DNA of 64,000 nt from Cervus elaphus (Eukaryota; Chordata; Mammalia; Artiodactyla; Cervidae), in the NCBI RefSeq assembly GCF_910594005.1, contig NC_057819.1, positions 123,911,669 through 123,975,668 on the forward strand. Reading direction: 5' to 3'. Both the position numbers and the translations under genes were made by a program. Every line of letters begins with the position of its first letter. Position 1 is the stretch's first letter. The notes under the pieces were generated by a model, which made no database searches, was not told the DNA's origin, and worked only from the letters and a program-made list of their open reading frames with translations. Positions 13,701-28,700 of this stretch are shown here, piece after piece.

Positions 13701-16700
13701 TTGTTTGATTTGTTATGTAACTGATGACATTTATAGGTTTTTTAACTTTGAGCTATCCTTGAATTCCAGGACTAATCTTACTTGGAAATTATGAGTTTTT
13801 AATACCCTGCTAAATTTGATCTGTTAAATAAAATATTCAAAAGTGGCCAAAGGACTTGAATAGACATTTTCCAAAGAAGTATACAAACGGGCAATAGGCA
13901 CAGGAAAAAATACTAACATCGCTAGTCACTAGGGAAATACAAATCAAACCACACTGAGTTGGTGCTCTGTGATGACCTAGACGGGTGGGATGAGGGGAGG
14001 GGAGCCTCAACAGGGATACATGTATACATATAGCTGATTCATGTTGCTGTATGCAGAAACTAACAAGATTGTAAAGCAATTATACTCCAATTAAAAAAAC
14101 CCAACACCACAGTGAGATACCACTGCATACCCATTGGGAGGGTTGTTATGTTTAAAATGGAAAATAACAAGTACTAGTAGGGATGTGGAGAAATTGGGGC
14201 CCTGGGTCATTGCTGGTGGGAATGTAAAATGGTGTGGCAGTTGTGGGAAACAGTATGGTGAGTCCTCAAAATGCCAAACATGGAATTACCATGTGACCCA
14301 GCAATTCTACTCTTAAGTACACACCCAAAAGAATTAAAGTAGTGACTCAAATAGATACTTCTATACCCAGGTTCATAGTGGCATTATTTACAATCACCAA
14401 AAGGTGGAAACAACCCAAGTGTCCATCAACAGATAGCTGGATAAACAGAATGTGCTCTATCCATACAGTGGAATCTTACTCAGCCTTAAAGAGGAAGGCA
14501 ATTCTGACACCTGCTACAATGTGGACAAACCTTGAGAACATGAAATATGCTAGTTAAAAAAGGACATGTCAAAGGCTACACAGCAAAGCTGCTGGCAGTG
14601 CTTGTGTGAGGTTCCCAGTAGGCAGAGGCTGTTTTCCCTGTTTCCAGAGGCAGTGGCCCTGAGAGGCCATTGATGCTGAAAGGACGGTCACTTTTTCTGC
14701 AGGGTATTATCCTGTGTGGCACCAACTTTATAAAGGGTGTTGAGGGGCAGAGACATGGGCCTTCCTGTGCCCTTGGTCCCACCAACAGCACTGTGTTTGG
14801 AAGTCCACAAGTCCAGTGGCATTCCCTTACACTGCCGTCTTCCTGATCATGGTAGTGGCAAGCTGCTCCCGCTGTGGACCAGGCTGCTGGTCTTTCTAGG
14901 GCCACTGGAGGCCTGGTTGGAGCCTACCCTTCAGTCCTCCCAAGCAGATTTGCTGCACTGATAGTTCCTTTTCCTGCAAGAAACCCTAAATGACATACCT
15001 TGACTTACCACTCAGGAGAGGGTAAAAATTAAACCATTAAATGCCACAAATAGAGCAGCTTATGTGATGAAATCACTTTCCTTACTACAACCAGATAAAA
15101 CTGTCAGAGCAGAAAGGGAATATACCACCTCGCTGACAGAGGTTGGGTCAAGCTTTAGTTGTGCTTCGTCTTACAAAGAGGTGGACCTCTGCCTGCTAGG
15201 CCGAACCTTTGCGCTCACCTTATTCAGCAAGGAGACATAGCCGGTCACCAGCTTGAGCAGCTCAGGAATCTGACTCTCCGTCTCCAGCAGCACGTGCTCC
15301 ACGAAGAGCGAGATGGAGAAAATGCGATTCCAGTGGGTTCTGTCAAGAGAGGGGTTCCCTCACTCAGCTCTGACACAAAGCATCTGAGACAGAAGGCAGA
15401 GGCGCAGGGAGGTGGTTTCAAGGCACAGGAGTTGAAAGTTAAGAAAAGGAGCAGATCTTAAAGTATTGAAATTAGAGAGAGACTGTTCTCTTATCACTGT
15501 GGAATTATGTTAGAAATCCATATCAAAAGATATTTGAAAATAACCCACATATTTTCAAGTGCAATGTGACATTTATTAACAGAGATCTTTGACTTAGCCA
15601 CTGAAAGCCTCAGTAAAGCTTGAAGACTGAAGAAACACAGGGTGATTGCAGAGAAGAAAAGATTTAAGTGAGAAATATCAAAGTGAGAAATTAATGTCAA
15701 AGATACTTTAAAGATACTTTAAAAAAAAAATTTCCATGTATTTGGAAATTAAATGTCCACTTTTAAATGGTAGGTGTATGCAAGAAGCTATAACAAGGAA
15801 TATTAGAAAAGATCTGTGACATAATAAAATTGAAAAGAGAATTTCTCAGAATTTGTTGTATGCAGCTGAAGCAACTGAATACAATGTGGAATCTTGAATA
15901 AGATATGAAAACAAATAATGGATACTAACATAAAATTCTGTGAAATTTCAACAAAATCTGTACTTAAGTTAATACTGTATCACAACTTAATTTCCTGCTT
16001 TTTTTTTTTTACAACATGGTCTTTCTTTATATTCTCAGAATGGGATTAGAAGTTTCAAGCTTCATTCAAAAAAATTTAACTCACTAAGATAATAAACTTT
16101 ATAATCTTTAAGCAAGAATATTAGATGCCAAAATACATGGAAGTATATCAACATTATGGTGAATATAAATTAGTGGAATCAAAATGTCATACATTTTTTT
16201 TGCTAAGCAAAAATTCATGTCTCTAAAATACATATTTTAACTATACATACTATGTTTATATATACATATACATATCTCTGTATGTACAAAAGCTTTCTCA
16301 CTAGCCTAGATAAAGGCTTCAGAAAGAACAATAAACAAGAAACAGAAATTGGAAAACACAAACTAAATGAAATGGGAGCACAGAATATGAAATAGAAAAA
16401 GTGAAACAAACTAGACAAAAAAAAAAAATCATCATACAGTCCAATTGTTTTTAAGCATGGATAGTCATTAGAAACACATCTGAACTCTGGAGAAAAAAAG
16501 CAAAATATGGGCATTTGTATTTTTCAAAAAATTCCAAGATAATTCTGATATGCCTCTGGATTTTAAAAACTATTACAGGTTTTTCTATTAAATGGTACTT
16601 TTACTGATATAGAACTATATTATTTTCTGTTGACCAATCATAACAATGGTATGAAGTGAATAAATAATAGTTATATAATCACAGTAGTAAAAGGTATTTA

Positions 16701-19700
16701 CAGTTTTCATGTTTCAGTACCTTTAGACCATGAAGCTTTCACACCTTGCATATGTTCTAATGTCTCTTAGTTTACAGTCTATGGCAATTTGAATAGAACT
16801 TGTATCCTTCTGTTGTGTGAAAATTGTAAAAAAAACTTAATTATGTTGAATTGATTCATGGTGCTTTTCAGATCTACTGCATTTTTTTTTTACTTTTCTG
16901 TATATTCAATCTATTAATTTTTGAGAGTTTGATATAAAACTACAACTAAAAATCTTAAATAATCTACTTAAGAAATAATTGTAATATATGGTGGAACTAC
17001 ATGTAACTCTGTTGGGTATCTTCCAAGTCTCCTGTAAATGTGTTATCATACTTTCATAATTTAAAAAATAAAAAAGAAAGAGGAAAAAAAGGAGCAGGAG
17101 AGAAGGTAAGTGAATTAGGTAGAAGCCCTCTATGATGTTCTCCCTGACCTCTACCCACTTCCGTCTTTCTCCTCCTCCCCACAGACTCTCAGCTCAGACA
17201 ACTCAAGGTCGATGCCTCTGCCCATGTCTGGTGACTCCCACCTCGCCCGTGAAGGCCAGCCCAGGCCTGGTCCTCTGGGAAGTCTACCCCGAGTGCACGC
17301 CCTTTCTCTGTCACCCTGCTGGGGGCCTCTGCAGCTGCTCCTTCGCCGTCGGGATCACAATAATTTCTGGTCACCTCCGTATCACCCCCATCACTCTGTG
17401 CACTCCCCGAAGGCTCAGCTCTCGCCTGTTTTTCTAGGATCATTGAGATGCCTGGCGTTTAAGTAGGGTTCCACAGATGTTAAAGAGTGATGAGGAAAGG
17501 CCCACTTCCAGCGGTAGGAACATCTGCCCTCTCTCTCTGATGTACCTGGGCCTCCTGGGTCTTACCTGACACCCCTGATGACCTCTCTGGTCTTCATCCC
17601 ACAGGCCTGCATGTACCCTTCTGAGCAGAGGAGCTCCAGGGGCATGGAAAGATTCTTCACCGTCCGTAACCAAGCTTGGGGACTGGGCTTCAGGAGGTTT
17701 TCCGTCAGCATTTCAGCACAGGCCACTGCTGCCAACACATCCAGACTCTGGGGAGCAGAGAACAGGCCCGTGACTGAGCAGTCTGTCCCCTGGCCCTCAT
17801 TGGGCTGGTCTAAACCTTAAGTCGGAGGTCCTGGGTGTTTTTCTTGTGTCCCAGGCTTGGAGCTTCCTCTTTCATTGTCTTGGGATCTAGGGGGCATGAG
17901 TTGGATGTATTCTAACTGAGAAGCCGCACTGACGTGTGTGCTGGTAAAGATGTCTCCCAGTTGGAACAAGGCCCATAAGCTTTCCCTTGTCGGGGAGGTG
18001 GTGGGAGCGCCCCTCCCTCCACACTCGCTTGAGGAGGCCAAGCCTGCTACAGGCATGAGAGATCCCTAAGAGGGGCCATACCATCTCACGTCCAGCCCAG
18101 TTCTGGTTCTGTGTGCCTTTCATAAGGCTTGGTAGAATTGGAGGGTGGATGGTCAAGATCCTGGAGAAGTTCTGTAGCCGGCTTCTGAAGTGGTGGTAGG
18201 CGAGGTGCACTGATGGTAAGGAGGCCTCTTCCTCTGGCCTTCCTGCATTCAGCTGATTGACGCAGGACTGCAGAGCCATTTGCAGAGCCTGGGAGGAAAA
18301 AAAGCTTTTATTATATTGTTTGCAAAGTATTTTTTAAAAAGCTACATTTTATATTTGGGTAAGTTCCGCACCGGGAGCTGGGCTCCTCCCAGATAGATTC
18401 TGAAGTTGGTTTTGGAGAGTGCGACGGAGTACCCGAGTCAAGAGTTCTTGACACAAGCCAGGCCTGCGTCCTGAGCGTGAGCGGGATAGCCCTGAGACTA
18501 ACCACGGAGGGATAACCGCCAGACGACTTTGCCCGTCAGGTTGGGAGCTCAGAGCCGACCTTTAGGTTTCCTGTCGCGCCTCCCCGTTCGCAGGACCTTC
18601 ACCACTGTGATCTGTTCTTTTAGATGCCAAATTAAGATCATCTTTATTTGCAGCCCTTAAACTTCCCCATCCCAACTGGTTTCATCGTTGTACACGTCAA
18701 AACTTGTCAAACGATATCCTTTAAATACAAGCAATTCATTGTATGTCAGTTATACTTTACAAAGCTGTTACCAAAAACAAAAACCCCCTTTTAATCCCAA
18801 ATACAAGTTCAAAGGGTAAAATGATCAAACTAATTCAGTTCAACTCACGTTTACCTGACTAATCACTTACTGTGTACCAGACGCAGTGCTTAGCCTAGGA
18901 CACTTGGCGTAGGTGGTGGTCACATTGATCACAAATACCACCAGTTCTTTTTATGATTGCTTTACATGTGTTTCTGATAGTATTGGCTTTGGAACAGTAC
19001 AGGTCTGTGGTATTTATGGTTCTAACACTTCTTGTGAGTGATGTAAATAATATCTCAGAGCCTGGACTTCCTTATCTATAGAATGAAGCTAATACAACCT
19101 AATAATCGTAGGGGATATAAGAGTTCAACAAATGGCCACTCTTTATCATTTTTACATAATAAATTCAAAGAAAAAAAAATAAAAAAATAAAAAGCTACAT
19201 TTTGCTCGAGGAAAATGAGAACCATACAAAAATGACAAAAAAGAAAATGAAAAACCATGCACACTACTAGTATCCCACATTTACTTTTTGGTGTTGTCCC
19301 TTCTAGACATTTCTAGATCCACACCTCTTCTCCCAGGGGTCCCCAAATTAGGGTCACAATGCATTCCTGATCTTTTCCCACTTTACTTTACAAGCATTGC
19401 TCTATCACAAGCACACCAGAAGAACATTGTTTTTAATGGCTGCACAATAACAATCAAATGACTGTACTTTAACTTGTCCAACCCTTACGTTTTGATAAGT
19501 AAATTGTTCCTAATTTTCCATTTTTTTTTTTTTAATTTTTTTATTAGTTGGAGGCTAATTACTTCACAACATTTCAGTGGGTTTTGTCATACATTGATAT
19601 GAATCAGCCATAGATTTACACTTATTCCCCATCCCGATCCCCCCTCCCATCTCCCTCTCCACCCGATTCCTCTGGGTCTTCCCAGTGCACCAGGCTGGAG

Positions 19701-22700
19701 CACTGGAAATAGAACTGAAAAGAACATTCCTGTGAATAAAGTATTTGTCCACATCTCTGATAATGTTCTCAAGATCAAATCACCAGTTCAGATTTTATTC
19801 AGAAGTTCTCCATTCACCCCGACGGTTTACAGAACCACCACACTGTTCACACCACCTTTGGCAGTGGAGGAAATTCTGGCCATTTTTTAAAAACCAGTTT
19901 TGCCACATGGACAAAAATGTCGGTAGCTGAAAGTTGTTCATGCCTTGTTGATTTACTAGTGAGGCTAATTTTCCTCTGTTTTCTGGACATCTGTATAATT
20001 ATTCTCTTAATAGTCAACTTATAACTTTTATTCGTTTTTAAAAATTAGGGGATTTTCTTATTGATTCCTAAGAACACTTTATTAATCCTTAATCATGCTG
20101 GTTGTATGTTCTCAAATCTGCCAGTTTCTGTTTTTATGTACCAAAGTTTGAAACCTTCAATATTTCCACTGAAATTTCAGTTGCTCTTATCATTAACTTG
20201 CTGTGGTCAGTTAAATATTTACCTAGTTTTCTTCAAGAAAAACTAAACATTTAAAAAGAAAGCATCACAGGAAATTGGAGGTCTTCTTCCTGTTACTAAA
20301 ATCTCCATGTTTTAGGGGTGCTGAGAGGCGGAGTAAGTGGCCAGCCTCGGGGGTTCTAAAGGTGTCAGTGGCATTTTCTCACAGCACTCTCCTCTTGGGA
20401 CACATTCTGTTCCACAAACATTGCAGCTCCGGCAGTGGAGGAAGTTCCATGTTGGTATTTTGTCCACTTACGCCAGCCTTGCCCTGACCCCGAGTCAGTA
20501 CTTACGTTTAACTGTTCCCAAGTGGACACTCTCATGGTCAAGAGAAGGAAATCTTTCAGGTAACACTGAAGAAGCTCCTGCCGCTGGTCTACTGTGAGCT
20601 GAGCAAGAAAACTGCCCAGTGGGGTCTTCTGAAAGAGTTCTAGTAACTTCTCTGCCAGTCCTGCGGGGCAGGGCAGGGGGAGGTGGGGCAGAGAGGGAGA
20701 CAGAGATCCACTGGGGTGAAGATGTTGACCATGACTCCCCTTACTCACCAAATGCCTTTTTATTTTCAATTCTGGACACTTCAGATATTATCCCAGTGAA
20801 ATAACAGAAACAAAGTCAGAAGGAATGCTCTACTCTGGCCATAAAAGCCTGCGTGTGTGCTAAGAAGTCGCATCAGTCATGTCTAACCTTTGCGTCCCTA
20901 TGGACTGTAGCCTGCAAGGCTCCTCTGTCCGTGGGATTCTCCAGGCAAGAATACTGGAGTAGGTTGCCATGCCCTCCTCCAGGGGATCTTTCCAACCCAG
21001 GGATGGAACCAATTTCTCTTATGTCTCCTACGTTGACAGGTGGGATCTTTACCACTAGCGCCACCTGGGAAGCTCCCATAAAAGCCTAGCTAGCCCTAAA
21101 GAGAATACAATCTGAGATAGACCAATGTTTCCACAAGACATAAAGTGCTTAGGGAACCCAGAACCAACATGAACCAGGAACAAGTGGGCTGCCTGCCGGG
21201 AGTTGGGTCAAATGCTGCTCAAACCAAAAAGACCTGCCTTCTAGCAGATCGGGTACTGGCCCCCAAGTCATGTGCTACCATAGAAAAGTAGGGTCAGTTT
21301 TTGATAGGGTATGAAAAGAGAAATACACTCTCCTCAAGAGAGAGATTGTTTTGAGTTTGTTCAGAAAGAGTGGCAGAAAGCTTATCTAGAAATCTAAGTT
21401 CATCTTCAAGTTATTTTGACATGTATTTTTAGAAAGATGGTAACGATAACCCTATATGCAAAACAGAAAAAGAGACACAGAAATACAGAACAGACTTTTG
21501 AACTCTGTGGGAGAATGTGAGGGTGGGATATTTCAAAAGAACAGCATGTATACTATCTATGGTGAAACAGATCACCAGCCCAGGAGGGATGCATGAGACA
21601 AGTGCTCGGGCCTGGTGCACTGGGAAGACCCAGAGGAATCGGGTGGAGAGGGAGGTGGGAGGGGGGATCGGGATGGGGAATACGTGTAAATCTATGGCTG
21701 ATTCATATCAATGTATGACAAAAAATAAAAAAAATAAAAAAAAAAAAAAAAAAAGACATCTGGCCTTTATTTAAAGATTGATCTGTAGTTGATGTAGCAT
21801 GTTACTTTCAATGATCTGATGTCTGCCTATCTTATGAAATGATCACCAAAATTAAAAAAAAAAAAAAGCTATACATAAACTTTGAAAAGACTACTTCATG
21901 TATGAAAGATGACAGTCCCAAAAGTGGTGTCTGACCATTGGGGTTTTCCTGGAATGCCTGTGGCCAGATGACTTGGCATATGACAACAGAGCAAGGGAGG
22001 ACAATGACGGCTCAGTGTGGGCAAAGGTACTACTCGGGTCACTGGCACTTGCTGAGAGGGGCTCAGAGACATCCTACTGTCCTAGTTTTCCAGGGGATTC
22101 AAATGGAGGTGATGACCTATGACAGGGTATCAGGGTCTCCTCCTGTAGAACACATCCCCTCCCACCATTGCTGGGCTCACCCGCATCTCCTGTGATGTAC
22201 TGAGTGTGGACCCACAACTCCTCCAGATAGTCCTTGATTCTCCAGCTAAATGGGACACTATTGGATGCCTTCTCTGAGAGGTTCATGTAGTTCTGCACCA
22301 CGATGTAGGACATCTCTCCTTTAGACCTGCAACAGGCCAAACAAGGACCAAGAATTAAGTGGTTAGTGAGATGGCACTCAAGATGCAAGATGAGATCTAT
22401 TTCTGATGCCAATTCCTCTCCATCTTCAAGTACTGGGAGGTTAGTGGGCTGCAAAGACAGTCCCCTGGTCTACTGAATAGCTCATTTTTATACTAGAAAA
22501 GAACTGAAGGATGATCTTATATCATCACTGGGTTTCACAGACAAAACAAAAACAAACCACGGTTGCAAAACTGCTTGAAGACTTGGGCAGAACCAGTCTG
22601 GTGATGTCTGAACCCACTCTTGCCCTATACCTGTGCAGAGAATCGGAGCCACCTGAAAGCCAAGCAAGGTTTTGGCAGGCCAGCTGAGCTTGAGTTACAT

Positions 22701-25700
22701 AAGATCGGGCCTAGGGACAGGCTCTGCGGTTCCTGCCATTGGCTGGAGGAACAGGAAAATCAACATAAATGCTCCCTAACATGCAGCTTCCCCAGTGCAG
22801 ATGAGGTGGAAGTAGGCCATTTTAACTGCAAAGGGTGCTCTGAGCACAAGGAAGTGAAGAAAGTCAAGAACGAAGCAAGAATTTTTCAGAATTGTGTCAA
22901 CACTTTGTTACTGTATTGTCATGCCCTTGAGGCTACAAAAAGGGCCAACTTCAATGTGATTCTAAAGTCCATACTAATATTTCTTCAAACATCTGGGAGG
23001 GCCTATGAAGTTTGCTGCTATGTTATGGGTTTATATCCCTTCCCAAGAAAAGAAAGTCTTCTATTCACCTTGTATCAATCGTCATAAGAGGAATGTTCAG
23101 AAGTTTAACATCACTAAAAATAAACATCCAAAGGTCTCTCGCCCAGGACGGAGAGTGTGGGTTGACCAGTAGCTCAAGATTGCCATCCCTGTCGACACAG
23201 GAGATCATGCTCGCCAGGAGGGGAGTCACAGCGCCCTGGACCCGCTTCCAGAGGGTCTGCCTGTGTAGGGGAGAGATAGGTCCGCTCGGGTTAGAAGGAC
23301 CACAGACCATACTGGGAGGCCCACATCCTTTTCACATTTTGTGCCTTCATGGCAGTAACAAAACATCTGCTCTACTATTCCCACATTACAGCTGTGTTTT
23401 TCATGTTTTTACATCATTTTTAAGGACTAGAAGAGATTAAATCAAACAAAGATTAGAGGCAGGTCAGGAAGCAACAGTTAGAACTGGACATGGAAAAACA
23501 GACTGGTTCCAAATAGGTAAAGGAGTACGTCAAGGCTGTATATTGTCACCCTGCATATTTAACTTATATGCAGAGTACATCATGAGAAATGCTGGGATGG
23601 AGGAAGCATGAGCTGGAATCAAGATAGCCGAGAGAAATATCAATAACCTCAGATATGCAGATGACATCACCCTTATGGCAGAAAGTGAAGAAATAAAGAG
23701 CCTCTTGATGAAAGTGAAAGAAGAGAGTGAAAAAGTTGGCTTAAAGCTCAACACTCAGAAAACTAAGATCATGGTATCCAGTCCCATCACGTCATGGAAA
23801 TGAAACAGTAGAAATAATGGCTGACTTTATTTTTCTGGGCTCTAAAATCACTGCAGATGGTGACTGCAGCCATGAAGTTAAAAGATGCTTACTCCTTGGA
23901 AGGAAAGTTATGACCAACCTAGACAGCATATTTAAAAGCAGAGACATTACTTTGCCAACAAAGGTCCATTAGTCAAGGCTATGTATGGTTTTTCCAGTAG
24001 TCATGTATGGATGTGAGAGTTGGACTATAAAGAAAGCTGAGGGCCAAAGAATTGATGCTTTTGAACTGTGGTGTTAGAGAAGACTCTTGAGAGTCCCTTG
24101 GACTGCAAGGAGATCCAACCAGTCCATCCTAAAGGAGATCAGTCCTGGGTGCTCATTGGAAGGACTGATGCTGAAGCTGAAACTCCAATACTTTGGCCAC
24201 CTCATGCAAAGAGTTGACTCATTTGAAAAGACCCTGATGCTGGGAAAGATTGAGGGCAGGGGGAGAAGGGGACGACAGAGGATGAGATGGCTGGATGGCA
24301 TCACCGACACAATGGACATGGGTTTGGGTGGACTCCGGGAGTTGGTGATGGATAGGGAGGCCTGACATGCTGCGGTTCATGGGGTTGCAAAGAGTCGGAC
24401 ACAACTGAGCAACTGAACTGAACTGAAGATTAGAGGCAGAACTTGAAAGGTCCTTAATTTTACCTCTAATAAACTGGAATTGGTTCATTGAAAAGGCCCA
24501 GTAGTATTGTTTTATTTTGTTATATATCTGTTTTCCAGAACAAATCACCTATGCTCTATAAATAAATCAAAGAATGACCAAATTCACTTGAAAAGTATGA
24601 TATTTGAAGAAAAAAAATCAGTTGTGAATAGAATATAATAAAGAAACCAAAGTAAATTCATTTCACGTTACATTAAAAAAGAAAGCATGTCTTTATCTAA
24701 GTTACTTCCGTTGAGTATGACTTTTTGTGACCCTATAGACTGTAGCCTGCCAGGCTCCTCTGTCCATGCGATTCTCCAGGCAAGAATACTGGAGTGGATT
24801 GCCACGCCCTCCTCCAGGGGATCTTTCCGACCCATGGATCGAACCTGCATCTCTTATGTCTCCTGCATTGGCAGGCACATTCTTCACCACTAGTGGCACC
24901 TGGGAACCCCTGTGAACACCAGCATATGTAGTTCAGTAAGTGAAGGGGTGGTGTCAAGGACATAGAAAATATAGATTTTTAAGAAGCATTTATCTAAAAT
25001 CCATACAGAGGAACCAAGAGAAACAAAAATAATTCCAGGTCCAAATCTGATCCTTCAGAAGGTACAACTGGGAAAGAAATGAAAAATTATTAGAGAAAAA
25101 CACAGAAGCAGAAAAGCCCTACAGTTACAAAACCAGCCATCAGGAAGCTCACATGGTCCATTCAACCTAGATGTTCCCACATGTCCTTCTTGAAAACAGT
25201 GCGGAGATACATCCCCGCCGAATCCAAGCCTCTGGATGAGTTAAGTGTTCTCCTGGAGTCAAAGAAACTGAGGGCCAGACTGATGAAGTCTCAGGTCTTA
25301 GACGACCTTGCAGATGGGGTGGGCGGCATCCTCCACTGCCCACCGTGGGATGCAGAGCAACACCCTCTCCCTCAACCACACAGGTTGTCATGGGCTAGTC
25401 TTGAGAACAGCATCAAGGTTTGTAGAAAAAGCACCAGGGACAATAAGTGAATACTTTGCGTCTTATTTTCGTGGTTATCAAATAACTTCATGCAGGAGGT
25501 CTAGGAAAGCAGCTTTCTTCCCTCCCGTACATATTTATCACCTCTTTAATTTACCAACCTAAAACGGCACCCATGTCTATGGTGATGAACATGGTGATAA
25601 AAGTTTACATCTGACAAGAACAGATGTTCTGGGTTTTGTTTGTTTTGGTTTTCACTATGAAAAAATTTAAAACACACAAAAGTACAGAAAAGAGTCAAGC

Positions 25701-28700
25701 AAACCCCATACAACTGCCACCCAGACTATCCTGTGCTCTCCGGGCAAAAAAAGTCGATGGCTCTGAATTTCTCAGAGGTTTGGAAGGAAGCGGCGGCCCC
25801 TCAGCTCGGAGAGCCGTGCGCCCTGCCCCCAGTCCCCCATCGCCCCGGGTTTCCTTTCCTGGTGGTACCTGAACGTGCCAGCCTCCTGTAGAGCGTCCTG
25901 ATTGGAGGCCTCCCTCACCACCCAGTCCTTCACATTGCAGATAGAGTTCTCTTCCTGCTTCATTAAAAGGACGTAGAGGCGCATCTTAGCGACCAGCAAG
26001 AAAGTGGCTGTGGAAAAGCAGAGCAGACGTGCATTCAGCACATCCCTGGGCACCGAGCGGTGGGCTCGGCATCCCTGACACATCCCAGCAGGAAGGGAAG
26101 CCCGTCTCCTTGGGCCAGGCCAAGTCTACAGAAATCCCAGAGGTGCGTGTAGGTTGCCAGAGAGCCAGCTGCTTCTGGGAGCCATGGAGACCTACAGCGG
26201 GGGGATGATTCATGGACCGAAGGAGAAGCCCAGGCTGGGGTGTGGACAAGAGGGGCTCCCACACCTCTGTACTCACCATCTTCCTCTAGGAGGCTGAGGA
26301 GGATGGAGACCCTCCGAACACTGCGCTGACAGTCCTCATTCTGGTCTCTGAGCATGCCCACGGCACCCTGAAAACAGCTTTTCAGCAGCCTGGTGGTGTC
26401 CAGGATCTGCGTCTGTCGACAGACAATCAAGCCTTCCATTTCTGCCACTTACACGTCAAGAAAAGCCAGGTGATGCCAGGGACATAAGGTCCAGGCACTG
26501 CATGCAGGGGGCACAGTTTTCCTCCTGCCCAAGTTCCTACCACATGTCCTTGTCAAGTTCCCCTTAGAACCACTGTGAGGGAATTCCCTGGCAGTCCAGT
26601 GGTAAAGACATTGCACTTTCACTACCATGGGCCTGGGTTCAATCCCTGGTCAGGGAACTATTAACAAGACCCTGCAAGCCACGTCGTGTGGCCAAAAGAA
26701 AAAAAAAATCTACTACAAGACAATCCTATGTGCCTGGGGACCTTGTCAGGGGTCAAGCAACAGAGCAAAACTGACTAGGGGACACCAGGAAAAGCCAAGG
26801 TCAGATCTGCTCCTGGTGATCTCACCTGCACTCACAGAGGCAGGGAGAGGAGGGCTGGGCTGAGCCCTGCCAGCTGACTCCACTCCTCGGACCCCTGGGT
26901 GTAAGTCTAAGGAAGGGGAGCCCACAGCCCAAGGGCTTAGAGGGCCAGAAAGAGTGAGAACTTACATCATGTTCTGGTCCGAAGCCTGGGCTATCATTTG
27001 TCTCAGGACTTTCTGTCTCCATTTTTACCTCTACCACTTGCTGCGACGTGACCGCCTCAGTTTCCATCAGCTCCTCACCATCTTCTTGGGCTCGGCGGCC
27101 CACCTCCACTGCAAAGAAGTAAAACAATGGAGCTACTGTTCAGAGGCAGAAGTGGTGGTGGGGAGCGCTGGCAACATCGTGTGCGTTGTGTGCTGGGGAT
27201 CTGTCCGGGTTTCCCTGGCACCAGCCCCAGGAAGGGGCCCCAAAGGAGAGACTGTCAGTCACATAGATCAGCCTCCATTTGCCCACTTGACGTGGTCCAC
27301 CAGTGGCAACCCAAGCTTCCATCCTGGGTTCAGATGGCTGATCCGGAAGCCAGGGTAAACAGAATCTGACATGTTCCACAGGCACCTGCAAAGACCTTGT
27401 GGAAATACTGCCTTCTCCTGGCCTTGGAAGTAGGAGACAGTGCCCTGGATTCATCAATACTCAGTTCAGCAAATGTGTCCCAAGCTCTTGCCAAGGGGCA
27501 GGTGTTGGACTTGGGGGACAGTAGCCTGAGGACCTGTCCTCGCGGCAGAGTGCACTCCTCCTGGCTTCCGCTCCCACCATCCTACCTCCCCAAGGACCTT
27601 TTCTCCAGACTCACCCTTAGGGGGATCTTCTGGTTTAAACAGCTGGCTGATGGCCACATCCTGCAGTTTAGTTACGTCTGAAACCATGACTGTGGATCTC
27701 CGGAGGTCGTCGATGTGCACAGAATGCCACAGCCCTGGGAAAACAAGCCCCAGAATCTTCCCTGTGTCCGCTGGTTTCTTCCTGACAGTTGTAAGCAGGG
27801 ATACACCACTGTCCTGACAGTTTAACATACTCTTGAATGAATGATTTGTATCCTAAAGTCTAATCCCTTGAATATATATGGGAAACATATAGATGTCACA
27901 CTATAGATGTTAACAACCTTAGCATGAAAATCAGTTTTAAGAACTGACATGACTAACAAAAAAAGTATTTAAAGAAGGCTTATTATTCTTCTATAGCTGT
28001 ATTATTAAACTTTCTGTATCGTAATCAGTAGAGGGGTGTGAGACACCAGCAAGGTTTGCCTCTTATTAACTACTAAATTATTAAACTAAATTATTATTTG
28101 CCCGTTTCTAGAATACCAATTTTCTCATACAGCAGATTCCTTGGAGATTCTTTAGGATCAGGTCCCAACAAAACAAATATTACAATAAATCAAATCACAC
28201 AAGTTTTTTGGTTTCACAGTGTCTATAAAAATTGTTTATACTACACTGTATTTTATTAAGTGTGTAATAGCATTATGTCAAAACACGACATACATGCCTT
28301 AATTAAAAAATACTTGGGACATTCCTGGTGGTCCAACTGTAAACAATCCACCTGCCAAAGCAGGAGACACAGGTTCAGTCCCTGGTCTGGGAAGATTACA
28401 CATGCCTCAGGGCAACTACGCCTGTGCATCACCACTACTGAGCCAGATCAGTGCTCTGCAATAAGAGAAGCCACCGCAGTGAGTCTGAGCACCACAACTA
28501 GAGAAAGCCCAAGCATAGCAATGAAGACCCAGTGCAGCCAAAAGTACACAAATAAAAATACTATACTGCACACACACAAAATAAAACAACCCAAAATACT
28601 ATATTGCTGAAAAATGCTAACCATCGTCCTAGCTTTCATCTAGTCGTAGTAGCAACACAAAAGGTCACTCTGATCACAGGTCACCACAGCACATATAATA

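Larger units (their letters stand above)
12508..15218 (-). other. RNF213: RNF213 intron e30-e31
   Basis: 2.7 kb. Holds a short (ATGC)n run near 12992-13010, a degenerate TA-rich tract at about 13240-13440, a nested L1 at 13831-14557 and a GC-richer block of unknown origin at 14576-14990. Confidence 0.65.
23261..25868 (-). other. RNF213: RNF213 intron e24-e25
   Basis: 2.6 kb dominated by a forward BovB fragment (23494-24427) and a reverse SINE (24690-24910). 25150-25440 is GC-richer with no recognisable gene. Confidence 0.65.

Noticed and set aside
18082..18092. GTGAGA donor inside the end of e28
   Set aside because: It would remove 8 nt and break the frame to e29; the AGREM end aligns to human AGCEM with the later GTATGG donor.
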